A program made the position numbers and the translations under genes. The notes beneath the pieces were generated by a model. The model did no database searches. It was not told the origin of the DNA and saw only the letters and a program-made list of their open reading frames with translations. 64,000 bases of DNA from Thelephora terrestris (Eukaryota > Basidiomycota > Agaricomycetes > Thelephorales > Thelephoraceae), in the NCBI GenBank assembly GCA_015956445.1, contig WIUZ02000004.1:2356001-2420000 (forward strand), in the 5' to 3' direction. Within the stretch, counting starts at the first letter, position 1, and each line of letters opens with the position of its first letter. Below, one piece after another: positions 1 to 10,932 of the stretch.

Positions 1-1258
1 ATGGCAGTCCATGGGAATGCCCCAGGGGGCTTTCCTCCAACCACCTGAAACTACGCTCGGGGGCGATTTCTCTCTGTTATCCAACTTCTTGGAGTCTCTT
101 GACGAACGCTCGTTCTTCAACCCTCCGCCGACCACGGTTGCTCCAGCTCTCATGTCTGGTCCGTCCCAGCCGTTCACTACTCCGCCTCAACCTGCAGAAC
201 CCTCCCCTTCCTCCAACATGGAACAATACACGAACCCAGATGTGACCGTCGCGGAGATTTCGCCGCCAGTACCAGAGCATGTCAAGGAGGAGACTGTGCC
301 TGTGGTCCTTCCGTCCGCAACGAAGACCGAGCAGTTTTTGATGATTGCGGCGGACCAGGAGCCCGGATCAAGGAACGAACGTCTCAATAGGGTCATCCGA
401 AGCAAGTTCGAAGCTGGTCTACTCAAGCCATACAACTACGTGAAGGGCTACGCTAGGCTACAAAGGTGGATGGACAGGAAGTGCGTTATCTCGTTGACGT
501 GTTCCGAGTATGCGGCGTTAACCACTTTTCGCCGCATTTAGCGTCTCTCAGGAATCCAAACAGAAGATTTTGCAGCCGCTTTCGGTTCTACGGCCCAAGT
601 TCAGGGTGCGTTGGATGAATAACGTTTGAGTGACACCGTCTCACCCGCCCCGCAGGCAATCGCTCAGTCCCTCAACGATATGGATTTGGTGTTCATCGAA
701 GAAGCATTTGAACGATTACTCCTCGATTACGACCGCGTATTTTCTGCGATGGCCATCCCTGCGTGTCTGTGGCGTAGGACAGGGGAGATATACAAAGGTA
801 ACAGGGAGTTTGCGGAGTTGGTGGGTTTGGACAGCTTCATGCTTCGTGATGTAAGTCCGATTATCACGCAAGACCTCCATATTGACGGAGTCTGACGCGC
901 GGTCCAGGGCCGCTCCTGCATCTACGAGCTCATGGCCGAAGAGTCTGCCGTGAACTACTGGGAGGTATGTTGCACTGCCTTAAACCACTGAGCTCGGTAG
1001 ATCCCGAGCGTCTTCTTCCCGCTTTGACAAAACGTACAGAAATACGCAGATGTTGCGTTCAACGTGAACCAAAAGGCAGTCCTCACGACCTGCGTCTTGA
1101 AAACCAAACCCCGAATCACATCGGGTGGCAGTTCGAACAGCACAGACTCGGACTCTCAGGACGAAGAATCCTCCATCAGCTGTTGCTTTTCCTTCACCAT
1201 TCGCAGAGACCCCTGGGGCACACCGAGTATGATCGTTGGAAATTTCATCAAGTGCTAA
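1..1258 (+). CDS. ERT1: Ert1/AcuK-type transcription activator of gluconeogenesis, C-terminal part (5'-partial)
   Basis: This is the 3' part of a fungal regulator of gluconeogenesis and non-fermentable carbon use, which acts in the nucleus. Inferred exons are <2-480, 542-605, 656-850, 908-964 and 1040-1258. All junctions are GT...AG and join in phase to give 337 residues. A Ser/Pro-rich linker leads to the family block VKGYARLQRWMDR, then FIEEAFERLLLDYDRVFSAM, PACLWRRTGEIYKGN and SCIYELMAEESAVNYWE, which together form the PAS-like domain. The gene ends with CCFSFTIRR and MIVGNFIKC before a TAA stop. The Zn2Cys6 DNA-binding domain expected at the N terminus lies outside the window. This is the only clearly single-copy gene here, and it marks the left border of the repeat array. 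Naming rests on recalled family motifs; confidence in the family is high. Confidence 0.9.
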
Positions 1259-2035
1259 CCCTTGTACTCAGACCACAGGCCTAACTGTTTCGGGCTTTCG
1301 GGCTTTGGTATGGATTGGCTGTATGATATGTTTCTGTTTATCGCCTCTTTGCTCTTTACTCTTTACAGTTGTTACAGTATAGTTTCTCTGTCGTCCTGTC
1401 CAGCCATCTGGACAGAGGCTGGCCAGGGTCAGCGGTGATATTCTTTTACCCAATTGTCTTATCTCTCCGCCGGTCGGTGGTTGTTTAGTCGCTTCGTCAT
1501 ATCGAATCATAAACATTTTTAGATCACGTAGCCGATTGTGTCCCTCGTCATTCGGATCCTGTGTCCGGCAGTTCTCTATCCGATACATCGCTGCTCGAGA
1601 GAATCTTCGGCGACTGGACAACCTAGAGAACCTGTGCGGTGATCAGGGATGGGAAAAGGACGCACAGGTCACTTCACCGCCAATCAGCGTCATCAATTGG
1701 TAGCAACGATGATAACCGCTTGCTTTTGCTCTCGCTTGTTCCCGAAGAATCAAGATCGACGCCTCCCTTTGTGAATCACAGCACCGCGGGCTCCCCAATG
1801 AGCGGAGCCGATTCGTCAAGTGGCCTGAGTCACCCGCGCGCCCTGGGCTGTCCGGTGAACCTCGTCGGTGTGACTTGGGTGACTCCGACGCCACGGCTCC
1901 GTTCTCTGGTGGCACTTATAATCTGGGATTGTTCTGACCTTTGACTTTCTCCAACGCCCTCACTTCTCCTGAGCTCCCCTCTCTCCATACCCTTCTCAAA
2001 GCGTCAGCACATACACCGCGCATCAACCTACTCTC
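1259..2035. other. Intergenic, ERT1 3' side and H1 upstream region
   Basis: I see no convincing gene. Open frames on both strands in this stretch are short, lack family motifs and do not join through credible introns. The last 150 bases before position 2036 are pyrimidine-rich and resemble the sequence upstream of the other H-family copies, so they are the likely promoter and 5' leader of H1. Confidence 0.4.
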
Positions 2036-2995
2036 ATGGCTCCCCCTGTGAGCGTCGCTTCTCCCCGCCAGCACATCAAGTCCACCAACTCCAAGAAACA
2101 CCGTTTGACACCCAAACAATGTCGTGAGGTTACCGACCACTGGGTCAGTCGTCAATGTAATTATTGCTCGTGCATTTGAGCTAACAAGTCGTACAGAAAT
2201 CTCGTATCGGAGAAGACCAGGCGGACGGCCTCATCAAGGATTACATCAACGCGACACGCCTGCGTTCCGCCAAGGAAACCGCCTGCCGCGTTCAGAACGA
2301 CCTCACTCACCGCTTCCAGCAAGATTGGTCGGTCTTGGCTACACACTCCACTGCGCGTCATCGAAACCCAAGGCGGAACGGCGGTTCGACTTTTACTGGT
2401 GTCTCGCACACCAGCGTTGGCCAGCCTGACTTGGACCCCCTGAACGTCGACCCAGCTGTCGACGGCAGCGTGGTCTATGGCGGCCATGAATACTGTGATC
2501 AGAAGGATACACGGCCACGGCCATTCGAAATTTCTCTCGCCGACTTTCCAATGAAGGTTCGCAAGCCTAAGCAACGTACGTGAAGATCAAGCATCCGTTT
2601 CTTCATTCATAGGGTGCTTACTAGAGTTCTTTTTTACAGGCAAGGCTCGTGGCTACGAAGTTCTTCCATCTGTCCCTCGAGTGTCCTCCGTCCCGCCATC
2701 CGAACACGGGGAGCAATCTTTCCACCACGAGTTCGAGACCATGTCCAACTTCAGCTGGGACGCCGTGACTTCCGATAACCTCAGCGTCTTCAGCGAGGAT
2801 GACTGGGAAGACCTCGAGTCCGCCTACACCCACGAAACGCTCGATTACGAGTTGGATCGGGACCTGAAGCTGCTTCGAATGGCACGAGATGATTCGGATT
2901 CCAGCGCTTCTTCCCCTTCCACGACTCCCCCGCAGAGGACATACGCTCAGGCCCTCGCCAACAAGAGGTGTCATGCGGACGAACGTCAAGATTGA
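2036..2995 (+). CDS. H1: unknown 280-aa protein, only intact member of a locally repeated family
   Basis: I do not recognise this protein. Inferred exons are 2036-2143, 2197-2575 and 2640-2995; both introns are GT...AG, the phases match and the result is 280 aa. The N-terminal third is basic (STNSKKHRLTPKQCREV) and is followed by a likely helical stretch (ADGLIKDYINATRLRSAKET). The middle is rich in Gly, Thr and Asn. The C-terminal third is acidic (SVFSEDDWEDLESAYTHETL) and ends in a Ser/Pro tail. I see no signal peptide, membrane segment or catalytic motif. At least ten further copies lie in the window, all with a lost start codon, frameshifts or stops. H1 converges with the GTPase gene on the other strand. 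The start is the ATG whose frame runs through the first intron and aligns with the relics. Splice sites are inferred, so termini could shift. Confidence 0.6.
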
Positions 2996-3796
2996 ATGAC
3001 ATACATCCGGCGTGCTCTTACCGACTTTTGATCATCCTCGTTTACCTTTTGCTGTGCGACTTCGTTTGAAGATACTATTCTCCGGTACCTAAGGTTGATC
3101 AACTTTACCTATATATCCCCTTGGTTGAGTTTATGAACCTTTCTTTGCGGAGTAGGCGCAGTGTTTTTGACCCGAGCGAATTGATATGACTTTGGAGTTG
3201 TTTCAACTACAATCTAATAGTAATTCTCGTACTTAATTAGATACCGTCTGAAACAACTTGATTGCTTCGTTCGTCCGTTGGTTGCGCGTGCGGACTCGCA
3301 GGACTCCCGACGATGGTTTAACGTTTAACTCGAGGGATCTATCCTTAAATGTGCCGCGTAGCGAGGAGCGCTCAACTACTTGAGGGCTCAAGCTCTCGAG
3401 TTCTCGTTTCTGGAGCCAGTACTGAGGCTGGCCACCAAACGCAACAGATGGCCTCGTACACAATATCACTACATACATCCCTTACCAGTGATCGTCAGAG
3501 GTATACGTACTCTGCTTAAGAAGACTAGCCTCGGGAGCCACTGCAGAAACTGCAGCGACTGAATTCAAGGCGATTTAGGTCGCCATTCAGGCGAGCGCCC
3601 AAATCCAGTGCCCTACACGGACTGAATCTGTGATTTCTGTCGCCTCAGAATTTTTTACAGCGCCTGCTATCATGTGCTGCCGGCTTGTCCAAATGGAATC
3701 AGGATTTTGATAAGCTTGAAGATAGTGGGAAAGTTTGCGTGTGTTTTACATGAGAAGATAATACATCGTGGAAGGAATGAGACGAAAAAACAGACT
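2996..3796. repeat. H-G convergent intergenic block
   Basis: No gene is visible. The block lies between the 3' ends of H1 and the GTPase gene. Similar text recurs after other H copies (about 32.1-32.9 kb, 47.8-48.5 kb, and partly 23.25-23.86 kb), with shared phrases around TTTCTTTGCGGAGTAG and the CACTCGCAGGACTC stretch. It therefore belongs to the repeated module and is not unique sequence. Confidence 0.5.
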
Positions 3797-4905
3797 CTAC
3801 AAGTCGACGCCATCGAGGTACGCTGCGATCCTCGAGAAGAACCCGTCACGGAGACGGTTGAGAACTTTAGCTTGTCTGTGTCCTCGAGCTTTCTCCTTTC
3901 GGAGTGTGTCCTTGATCTCGTCGATATGTAACTTGTAGTCGGATGCCATCCTCTTGCTGTCGTCTAGTAACCCTTCGACCTTCATTTGCAACCTCTGGAT
4001 TTCCACGTCTAGTTCCCTCCTGGTCTCCTCGTCCTTATCCTTTATCGCCTGCTCCAAATCCTCCCTGAGCACCCGCATTTCCTCTCGGTGTCTCTCGATT
4101 TGGGCGTTAAGCTCCCTGTTCAGCTCCTCGCCAGCAGCAGTGTCGGGGATCGCCTTGCCTTCATCGACGAGCTCCTTCTGGATGTGGAGCGGCAGGGGGT
4201 TATTACCGAGGATGAGACGGACGATTCTTTCCGCCGAGAGAGCGGTATTCTCGTGACGTTCCATCCGACCGCCCTTGTCGAGAACCGGCTTGAAGAAGTC
4301 ATCCTCCCTCTTCAACTCGGCCTCACGTTCCTTACCGACCTCGAGGTCCACTTGTCCCCACATGTTGGTGACGATGACAACGTTCTGGAGGGCATTGTCA
4401 CCGCAGAGCTTCCGGAACATCCCAAAGTTTCTTCTCGATATTCCGGTCATCTTGGGATCGGAGATCCGGTGGAAATAAAGGACCCCAGCAAGCTTTCTGC
4501 CCCCCTCGTATCTGCATTGTAGTTGAGACGCGATGCACAGTGCGTGAGAAAGGTTCAGCCTTCATATTCATTCACGAGGGGCTGAGTTTGAGCCCCACTT
4601 ACGAGTTTTCGAGGAAGGCCGCGATCATATTGAGGACGTCTACATCGCTGAGCGAGGTGTCGTCGAACCCGGGGGTATCGATCAAAACCACGCGACGACC
4701 GGCTAGATTGAACGCGTCCGCGACTTGAACGGTGTTTGTGCAAGATCGTAATCCTTTGCCAACGTTGAGGTTGGAATTGCTTAAGAGGTTGATGAACTAT
4801 TTGAATCGTGGAGGGCCGATGTGTAATAAGCTCTCTTGGCGATCCACCGTCAGTGAGATAAGAGAAGAAACATACGGAAGTCTTCCCGCTTCCTGTGGCG
4901 CCCAT
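3797..4905 (-). CDS. G1: AIG1-like P-loop GTPase with C-terminal coiled coil
   Basis: This is a fungal G-domain protein of the AIG1/IAN-like, septin-related type, presumably cytosolic or membrane-associated. Exons on the minus strand are 4905-4876, 4796-4603 and 4511-3797. Introns are GT...AG and give 312 aa from the Met at 4905. The P-loop MGATGSGKTS lies at residues 1-10, the G3 motif DTPGFDDT near 50-57, and VVIVTNMWG in the place of G4. The last ~110 residues are heptad-like and charged (EELNRELNAQIERHREEM and following), indicating a coiled coil. An upstream in-phase exon encoding the beta-1 strand (AEVTIAL, near 4990-5030) is expected from the family. In this copy its donor junction seems to lack one G, so the true start is uncertain. 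The gene is head to head with NLR gene N1 and is the only G copy with an intact P-loop. Confidence 0.72.
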
Positions 4906-5489
4906 GACTCTACCGAACCAAACAAGTTGGTGGATTGAGAATAACGGCCGATGGTCAATGAGACATCAGCAAGGGTGGATAATCAACGAGAACATGAGAG
5001 ACCAACGCGATGGTTACTTCTGCTAAGTTTGGGGTACCCGCTGGAGCGTCCACATCCTGCGGGGGTTCGGTGACCTTATTTAGTCCTTTCACAAACCCAG
5101 ATAAACTGAGATCCTACCCCAACACCGCAAGCTGGCGCGGTAGAACTAACAAGCCCGCGTAAAGTAAACCCCAAGCACAGAGCCGCAAAAGTCCAAAACA
5201 AGAGTAGTGTAAATCTGGCGTCTTGCCTTCTGCGGTTCAGGTCGGCCATTTACAGCAGAGCGGAGGAGGGCGAAAGGTAGAGTGAGGCCACTGGTGGATG
5301 TTGGGCGAGCTGTGGGGAGCCATGGATGCTAGTTGTGGCTTCTTTATTTAAATAATTTATTATGCTCAAAGATCCTCACACGTGGTCAGCCACAGTTTTA
5401 CTCGAGCGAAGCGCCAATCACGGATACCGGAGAGCTGTGTCCCATCGACATAGATATGTATTGTTCTGAACTTCTCGGTCCATTCGTGA
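4906..5489. other. 5' region of G1, including a probable upstream exon
   Basis: On the minus strand, about 5090-4985 reads as PPQDVDAPAGTPNLAEVTIAL, matching the exon that precedes the P-loop exon in the other G copies (for example PEVTVAL). A possible acceptor CCGCAG precedes the DVDAP stretch. The rest has no recognisable coding content. Confidence 0.35.
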
Positions 5490-5960
5490 CATCCGTTGCA
5501 TTCCGTACCAACACTAGTAAGCGCGAAGGAAACATCCGCACGAAGAGGCTTTCGCCTTCTTCCAGTAAAAAACCAATGTTCTCCTCGTATTCTCTTCTTT
5601 TTGCGTCGCGCTCAATGTCTTAGTCGGTGGCCAATTTCCATCTCCCTGTGGGTCGTCCAGCAGACAAACGTGTGATGAGCTCCCCTTTCGATCCACCGTC
5701 GATGCAGAAAAAAAACGAGTACGCACGAGTGACTTGCCCGTTTCTCGTTGCACCATAACCCCGCCCAATAATACAAATCGGCATATTGTTTGAATTCGAT
5801 GAGGGGTAAAGCAAGTTGCGGGTCCGGGAGACGTGACCAAGGTAGATGAACGACCCCAATGCCACGGTTACTTCTCGAATCGGTCCGCGATGGCTACCTC
5901 TGGGGTGCCCGCGATGGCTGCTTCTGGAGCACCCGCATCCTACAAAGGGTGCGGTAGGAC
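5490..5960 (-). pseudogene. g1b: second GTPase 5' fragment (P-loop exon relic)
   Basis: A second, partial copy of the GTPase 5' end. The minus strand near 5755-5725 carries the relic P-loop exon ATGGTGCAACGAGAAACGGG, followed by a GTGCGTAC donor. Relative to G1 one base is missing after ATGG, so GATGSGKT cannot be read in frame. Upstream, the DAGAPEAAIAGTPEVAIAD-type exon is recognisable (about 5940-5880). The same layout recurs at 33.84-34.34 kb. No catalytic exon follows, so this is a dead fragment. Confidence 0.6.
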
Positions 5961-6452
5961 ACACATTCGTGTAAGAGAAAGCCTAAGGGGACGGCCTCGA
6001 AAGTCTCTGGCCCTCAGCGGGTGCCCTAGCGTATCGCGTTCCGCCCTTGTCGACGAGTGCGATGGCGTGTGAGGAGGTAATGCACGATGACCAACTTCGA
6101 GATGCATCTGGAGGTCTTCGGTCTCCGCACTCGTTCGCTTACGACGGCCATACGGCCGTCAAGGTTGGGAGAAGTGGCGGTTGCATCTGTGAGGCGATGA
6201 AGGATCGCCTGACGACCCTCAGGAGGTGAACCTGGAGTGTCCTGCAAGGCGTCAGCGTTAAGTGCGAGTAAAACAGGGCAAGGAAACTAGAGAAGGGTAG
6301 TTTCTTACTGGCGAAGATGAAAGTCTGCCCATCTGCAGGCGGGTACTCTCCGCGCTTAGTGTTTGGTGGCTTGAGGTGCGAAAAACGCCACGAGTCCCAC
6401 GTGTCCGTCTTATCTACTGTCACTCCATCATCTACACCGAATCAGCGACAAA
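5961..6452 (+). promoter_or_regulatory. Upstream region of NLR gene N1, shared with GTPase side
   Basis: This is the stretch between the GTPase remnants (-) and N1 (+). It recurs upstream of N2 and of all N stubs (21.5-21.8, 28.7-29.07, 34.45-34.82, 45.9-46.27 and 62.4-62.7 kb). A conserved proximal part includes CTGCCCATCTGCAGACGGG-like sequence and a CACGTG hexamer at 6398-6403. A TCTACACCGAATCAGCGACA leader lies immediately before the ATG. Conservation of this part even where the receptor body is deleted suggests copying with the module; promoter function is inferred. Confidence 0.45.
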
Positions 6453-9400
6453 ATGGGATTGCGAGAGTTCCTCCGTCTACCGAAAGGCCTTCGTCGAAAG
6501 AAAGGCAAAGCAACGAGTGAGATTGGCCCCACCGGGCCCGGGGGCACTGGCAAAGTTGATCTGTCCTTTACCACGGAATCGGCCCCTGATCTTCAGATCG
6601 GTGACTCAACTTCGACAACGCCAGGCCCCTCTGGTGCCGGCGGTCAGCAATCCAACGGTATGCAGACAACTTCTCCCCGGATCAACCAACTGACCGCTCT
6701 TTTTTGCTCACGAAGACCAACCTTCCGCCCCCGATCAATCCCGATTGGTTTTCAGTGAAACGCAAAGTGCACCCGCAGAACCCTCGAATACCACCATCAA
6801 AACAAGTGCGGGGGATGAGAAAAAATCGGATTGGAAGTCCATCGCAGCTTCTACGGCCAAATTGCTCCTTCTTGGGGTCAGAGACTCCGCGGATGCCTTT
6901 CCTCCGCTCAAGTCCGTAGCGGCAGGGCTCTGCTTTATCCTCGAAAATTGCGAGGTACGAACCTCGTTCTGTGTTTGTCTGCAATGCTCACAGATAGCAT
7001 CAGAGAACCAAGGCAAATAAGCAAGCAATAGAATCACTGGCGCCCCGGATTCATGCACTTGTTGATTTACTCTGCGCACCTGTTCCCAAGGGTGACGCTA
7101 AGGAGCAATCAAGGAGAGATGATCTCGAAAAGTGAGACGATACCCTCCGATATCAGGTACCGACTTTAATGTGTGGAACACTAGGAAATTGCAACCGATT
7201 CGTCAAGACGTGGACCTGATGGTGAAACAAGGAAACATTGAAGGTTTTTTCTGCAATATTGACAATGCAGAGAGGCTTAGCGGACTGGTTGAGGACATCC
7301 GCGATGCAATGGTGGATTATCAGGTATGCATCAATGATACATCTATAGCACCTCTGACATTTGCTTCAGACTTTGTTGCAACAAGACGTCTACAACAAGA
7401 GTTGCGAGCTTATTGTGAGCCTCACCTTCTCAGTTTACATCCTTTGGGTACTGAGCAATGAATAGGAATCTGCGGACCTTGCCCTTCTTGACAGGATGTA
7501 TCACACTCCAGATGCTGGGTACCGCTTTGGCAACAGGCAGGGGTGTTTGAGGGGAACAAGGCAGGATGTCCTTGGAGAAATCGAACATTGGTTCACAAAC
7601 AAACAAGACCAACGTGTTTTCTGGCTGAACGGCCTGGCCGGAACTGGAAAATCTACCATTGCACAAACATTTGCCGAAACAAGTTTTGCGGATGGAAAGC
7701 TTGGGGCGAGCTTCTTCTGTTCACGAGACTTTGTGGACCGGAGCAATCTCCAGATGATCTTCCCGACCCTTGCATTCCAGCTTGCCTACAGCTATCCCCA
7801 TTTTTGTCAGCACTTGCTACGGGTCTTGAAGGCAACACCCCATGTTGGACAGGAGTCCCTCTGCTCACAGATGGAGAAGCTCATTGTTGGTCCCCTCAAG
7901 GCTGCCTCCATCTCAACCCTTATCATCATTGATGCCCTTGACGAGTGCAAGGATAAAGAACCTGCATCTGCCATCCTTTCCATGCTCTCCCGCTACACTG
8001 ACAAAATCCCCAATGTCAAATTCTTCATCACTGGACGTCCTGAACCCCCCATCCGCTCTGGGTTCCGTCTCAAACCACTCCGCCCTATTACAGAAGTCCT
8101 CAGGCTCCATGATGTAGAACGATCATCTGTTGATGCAGATATCAAACTATATCTCAGGACTCAGCTGGCCAAGATTGCTGAGACAAGGAGTGACTGTGAC
8201 TTGACAGAGAAATGGCCGAGCTCAGATGACCTTGATGTTCTCTGCAAGAAAGCTGCCCGCCTGTTCATCTATGCCTCAACAGTTGTCAAATTTGTTGAAT
8301 CCCCAAGGCACCCTCCCACTCAGAGGCTTACCCTCATCATCTCCCTCCCACAGAATACTTCCCAGGAAGGAAAGTCAGGTGTTGATCTCCTCTACACCCA
8401 AGTCCTGGATCAAGCCTCCCATGGTATAGATCCAAGTGAGGAGGAGTTCTATTCTGGTTTCAGGACTGTCCTTGGAACAGTGGTGTTGGTGCTCAACCCT
8501 CTCTCAGTGAGGGCACTTTCAGACCTCCTCCAAATGTCCAACATCCCTACTACCCTCCGCTCCCTCCACTCCCTCCTCCTTGTGCCCGACCCAGAGAAAA
8601 CAGCAGACCCAGAGAAGAAAGCAGACCCAGTTCAAGCCTTTCACAAGTCATTTCCTGACTTCATCACAGATGCCAGCCGGTGTAGGGATGAAAGGTTTTT
8701 TGTGGAGCCAAAGGTTCATCATGCAGAGATTTTGTTGTCATGCCTGAGGTTGATGAAGGAAAGGTTGAAGAAGAGAAACATCTGTGACCTTGAGGACCAT
8801 ATTGTTCTTAGTGAGGTGAAGAACCTTTCCACTCAAAAAAGCAATAACATTGGAGATGCACTGGAATATGCCTGCCAGTTTTGGACAAAGCACCTTCTGG
8901 AGATCCCTGGAAGCAGCCCCCATGCCAAGGAAATAGCAGAGGCAATAGATGAATTCTCTACAACCACCTTGTTGTATTGGATTGAAGTCCTTGTGCTTAC
9001 AGGAAAACTTGGTGTTGGAGTTTATGCCCTGAATGATGTTGAGCAATGGTGTGCTTTGGTGAGTGCTATTGAAACCATCTACTGAAAGCCATACTGATGG
9101 TCCTTTAGGCAGGAATTGAGTGCAAGTGGACAAATGACACCCAACGCTTCCTGTTGGAATACTTTGATATCATCCACAACTCTCCTTCTCAGATATACCA
9201 TTATGCCCTCCCATTTTCTCCTGCCTCATCATGGCTTCAAAAGTGCCACGGTGCAGAGCTCTCAAATGTAGTCAAGGTGGTCAGGGGAGCTCCAATTGGG
9301 TGGGGAACATGTTCTCGAACTGTTGCTTTTGTTAGTAACCCACGGTCTATCTCGCACTGGAACAACACTGTTGCAGTTGGCCTAGCATCTGGGGATATCA

Positions 9401-10932
9401 TTATCTTGGATGCAGTTACTGGCAGCCAAACTGCTGTTCTTTCTGGTCACACTGATTGGGTTGGAACTTCCACCTTCTCATCAGATGGGATGTTTTTTGT
9501 CTCTGGAAGTTATGACAAGACTGTCAAACTCTGGGATGTGCAAACCGGTGGAGTCATCAAGACATTTAATGGTCACAAAGATTATGTCATATCTGTTTCC
9601 ATCTCAAAAAACTCTGCTATGATTGCCTCAGGGGATAGTTTGGGAACAATCTTCTTGTGGAACAATCAGACAGGGGAACACACCTGTATCATTGAGCAAG
9701 AATATAGTATAAAATATGTCACCTTCTCTCCAACAACCCCCCAACACCTCATATCTGTATCAGGAGGCAATATCTGGCAGTGGGACATCAATGGCCATCA
9801 AATTGGCCCAGCATATGATGGTTCTTGCATCGCATTCTCCCCAGATGGTGTTCAATCTGTTTTGTGCAATGGAGATGCAGTCACAGTCCAACACTCTGAT
9901 ACTAGAGTGACTGTAGCTGAATTCTCTGTGGCTGGTGGAGACATTGAAAGATGCTGTTTCTCCTCTGACAGCAGGCTTGTTGCAGTTGCTACTAGAGATG
10001 CCATCTATGTTTGGAATACTACCAGCCGAGATTCTCATCCCATTGAGCAATTCACCACACCATCTGGTATTCAGGGCATTGTGTTCTGTTCTCCCTCCAC
10101 TCTGATCTCAGCATCTGAGGATCGATCAGTCAGGTTTTGGCAGATTGGTGTTCCACAAACAGACCAAGTTGTCTCTGATCAAAAGTCCACTCCACCTCCT
10201 TCAGCTCCAATCAGGTCTATCAGTCTGAACCCAGGGAATGGAATTGTTATCTCAAGTGACAATGTTGGGGTAGTAAAGACCTGGGATATCTTGACTGGCC
10301 TCTGCAAAGCATCCTTCCAGACCCCAGCTGGTAATAACTTGAGAGACGTCCAGCTGACAGATGGGAAGCTAATCATGGTTTGGCATGAGAGTGGGAAGAT
10401 TCACATCTGGGACACTGAGAAAGCTGAACTCCTCCAAACAGTAGAGGTCCCACAGTGCCAGAGCCTCAGGATATCAGGGGATGGGTCAAAGGTTCTTTGT
10501 CTGAGTGATCGCACTGTCATTGAAGTGTGGTCAATATGGACAGGAGAGGGCATGGGCAAAGTTGAGTTGGAAGAGTGGGCATATGGAAATCTCTTCTATT
10601 TGGATGGCTCAAAAATCTGGATTGAGCTTAGAAACTCTTCTGTCCAAGGGTGGGACTTTGGAATCTCAGGCTCCTCCCCAGCCCCACTGCCCAACACACC
10701 CATAGAGGAATCTTGTCTGCAATTCACCAGAAATCCCCCTCAGATCACAAACAAAATCACTGGAAAAGTGGTTTTCCAACTGTTTGGGAGGTATGCAGAA
10801 CCTGAGGTGGCACAGTGGGATGGACAATATCTGGTTGCTGGCTATGAAACTGGAGAAGTTTTAATTTTGGATTTCTGTCATCTGTATCCTCAGAAAGAAT
10901 CTATTGTGTATTGTCTCTGTGACTGGAGGTAG
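6453..10932 (+). CDS. N1: NLR-like STAND receptor (MLKL/HeLo-like helical N-domain, NACHT, WD40)
   Basis: Probable intracellular signalling receptor of the fungal NLR class. Exons are 6453-6657, 6716-6954, 7004-7131, 7185-7323, 7370-7414, 7466-9058 and 9109-10932. All phases join, giving 1390 aa. Residues 1-70 are basic then Pro/Ser-rich. Residues about 95-250 are helical (LLLLGVRDSADAFPPLKS, ENCE, ANKQAIESLAPRI, GLVEDIRDAM) and resemble MLKL_NTD/HeLo-like four-helix bundles known in basidiomycete NLRs. The NACHT Walker A GLAGTGKST is at 308-316 and Walker B TLIIIDALDEC near 403-413. A helical linker follows. WD40 repeats run from about residue 870 to the end (LSGHTDWV, SYDKTVKLWDV). In the family, ligand sensing by WD40 drives NACHT oligomerisation and activates the N-domain; here that is inferred. 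It is open throughout, unlike its neighbours. Confidence 0.88.

Noticed and set aside
4088-4522. A 144-codon + strand frame over G1
   Set aside because: Antisense shadow of the GTPase C-terminal exon, which has recognisable motifs on the minus strand.
3797-5960. Treating 3797-5960 as one GTPase gene using the P-loop exon near 5740
   Set aside because: The P-loop exon near 5740 is frameshifted, whereas the one at 4905-4876 is intact and joins in phase to the following exons.
7466-9085. Separate NACHT and WD40 genes (stop at 9085, next start near 9154)
   Set aside because: A GTGAGT donor at 9059 and an acceptor ending at 9108 join the two frames in phase, and the same holds in N2 and N3, so one gene is more likely.
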